From Pseudomonadota bacterium (lineage in GTDB: Bacteria; Pseudomonadota; Alphaproteobacteria; Rhizobiales; Xanthobacteraceae), in assembly GCA_023432845.1 (NCBI GenBank), contig JAEZEY010000302.1:1-5667 (forward strand): a stretch of DNA of 5,667 nt, written 5' to 3'. The position numbers and the translations under genes are program-made. Below are positions 4,824 to 5,667 of this stretch, in pieces (the stretch's first letter is position 1; each line of letters begins with the position of its first letter). The notes under the pieces were generated by a model that did not search any database, had not been told where the DNA came from, and worked only from the letters and a program-made list of their open reading frames with translations.

Positions 4824-5667
4824 AATATTCTCCATCCTGCTGGTCGTCGCGGTCGTTGCGGCGCTGCTGATCGGCTATCCGGTGGCGCTGACGCTTGCCG
4901 GCGCGTCGCTCGCCTTTGCCCTGCTGGGCGATGCGCTCGGTCTCATGAACATCGCCATTCTCGGCGCGCTGCCGCAGCGCATTTACGGCGTCATGACCAA
5001 CGACGTGCTGCTGGCGCTGCCGATGTTCATCTTCATGGGCGTGATGCTGGAGCGCTCGCGCATTGCCGAAGAACTGCTCGAGCGTGTCGGCCGCCTGTTC
5101 GGTCCGCTGCGCGGCGGCCTCGGCTATGCGGTGGTGCTGGTCGGCGCGCTGCTCGCTGCCTCGACCGGACTCGTCGGCGCCACCGCGGTGACGATGGGCC
5201 TGATCATGCTGCCGTCGATGCTGCGCCACGGCTACGATCCGCGCCTCGCGTCAGGCACCGTCGCGGCGTCGGCGACTTTGGCGCAGATCGTGCCGCCCTC
5301 GACGGTGCTGATCCTGCTCGGCGACCAGATCAACATCGCCTTCCAATCGGCGCAACTGGCCAAGGGCTCGTTCGCGCCGGCCGTCGTCTCCGTCGGCGAC
5401 CTTTTCGCCGGCGCGCTGGGGCCGAGCCTGCTGCTGGTCGCGCTCTATCTCGCCTATGTCGCGATCATCGCTTGGCTGAAGCCGGCGAGTGCGCCGGCGG
5501 CCCCGGCCGGCGAAGCGCCGAGGGGCAGCCTGCTCGAGGTCTTGCTGGCGCCGGTCGTGCTCATCGTCGCCGTGCTCGGCTCCATCCTGTTCGGCATCGC
5601 GACGCCGACCGAGGCGGCGTCGGTCGGCGCCGTCGGCTCCATCCTGCTGGCATGGCGGCGCGCGCCG
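4810..5667 (+). CDS. TRAP transporter large permease subunit (DctM/FcbT3-like), 3' end missing
   Basis: The visible 286 residues of the large TRAP membrane subunit, which carries the substrate translocation path; the frame runs to the window edge without a stop, so perhaps two thirds of a family member of about 430-450 residues is present. It begins MSLPEIFSILL and is strongly hydrophobic. Seen: IGYPVALTLAGASLAFALLG (21-40), LLALPMFIFMGVMLERS (67-83), AASTGLVGATAVTMGLIMLP (116-135), the half-helix motif AQIVPPSTVLILLGD (158-172), and FGIATPTEAASVGAVG (261-276), all typical of DctM proteins of the mannitol/chloroaromatic class. A longer, less hydrophobic stretch near 173-200 and an Ala/Pro-rich linker at 225-239 separate helix groups. 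It overlaps the small subunit by 14 bases. No solute-binding protein gene is visible, so the substrate is unknown; it may lie beyond the right edge. Confidence 0.93.
   Translation, partial: MSLPEIFSILLVVAVVAALLIGYPVALTLAGASLAFALLGDALGLMNIAILGALPQRIYGVMTNDVLLALPMFIFMGVMLERSRIAEELLERVGRLFGPLRGGLGYAVVLVGALLAASTGLVGATAVTMGLIMLPSMLRHGYDPRLASGTVAASATLAQIVPPSTVLILLGDQINIAFQSAQLAKGSFAPAVVSVGDLFAGALGPSLLLVALYLAYVAIIAWLKPASAPAAPAGEAPRGSLLEVLLAPVVLIVAVLGSILFGIATPTEAASVGAVGSILLAWRRAP

Noticed and set aside
4459..5229. A 256-residue minus-strand open frame rich in Arg, Gln and Ala opposite the TRAP genes
   Set aside because: Its low-complexity composition is what results from reading membrane-protein codons on the other strand; the TRAP subunits explain this region.

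Overview
The window is dense, GC-rich bacterial DNA with no stretch over about 110 bases outside genes. Gene content and protein style (a NicO-type metal transporter with a histidine-rich loop, a cobalt-type nitrile hydratase in alpha-beta-accessory order, a TRAP transporter of the mannitol/chloroaromatic class) suggest an alphaproteobacterium, probably Hyphomicrobiales (Rhizobiales). That placement is inference from protein resemblance, not from a marker gene.

Layout, left to right. (1) Bases 2-931, plus strand: the 3' part of a NicO/RcnA-family nickel/cobalt transporter whose start lies before the window. (2) Bases 1038-2078, plus: a nitronate monooxygenase-family flavoprotein. (3) Bases 4239 down to 2052, minus: a compact four-gene cluster reading nucleoside/nucleobase deaminase, nitrile hydratase alpha, nitrile hydratase beta, nitrile hydratase accessory (activator) protein. 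Alpha, beta and accessory overlap by 4 and 1 bases, so they are almost certainly translationally coupled; the deaminase precedes alpha by 36 bases and is probably in the same transcript. The accessory gene collides tail-to-tail with the nitronate monooxygenase gene, the two coding regions sharing 27 bases. (4) A 68-base divergent intergenic region (4240-4307) carrying an imperfect dyad just before the next start. (5) Bases 4308-4823 and 4810 to the right edge, plus: the small (DctQ/FcbT2-like) and large (DctM/FcbT3-like) membrane subunits of a TRAP transporter, overlapping by 14 bases; the large subunit is cut by the window edge and no solute-binding protein is visible.

How the genes may work together. 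Nitrile hydratase hydrates R-CN to R-CONH2 in the cytoplasm; the alpha subunit carries the CTLCSC metal-binding claw with threonine at the position associated with cobalt rather than iron, and the small accessory protein would help cobalt insertion and cysteine oxidation. A Ni/Co transporter about 2.8 kb away from the alpha gene and a histidine-rich alpha N-terminus fit a cobalt-handling theme, though NicO proteins may export rather than import metal. The TRAP transporter could bring in an organic-acid substrate but is divergently transcribed, and its link to nitrile metabolism is unproven. The most thought-provoking association is the deaminase upstream of the nitrile hydratase, which raises a cyano-purine or deazapurine substrate as one possibility. 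No mobile element, tRNA, rRNA or CRISPR array was seen.
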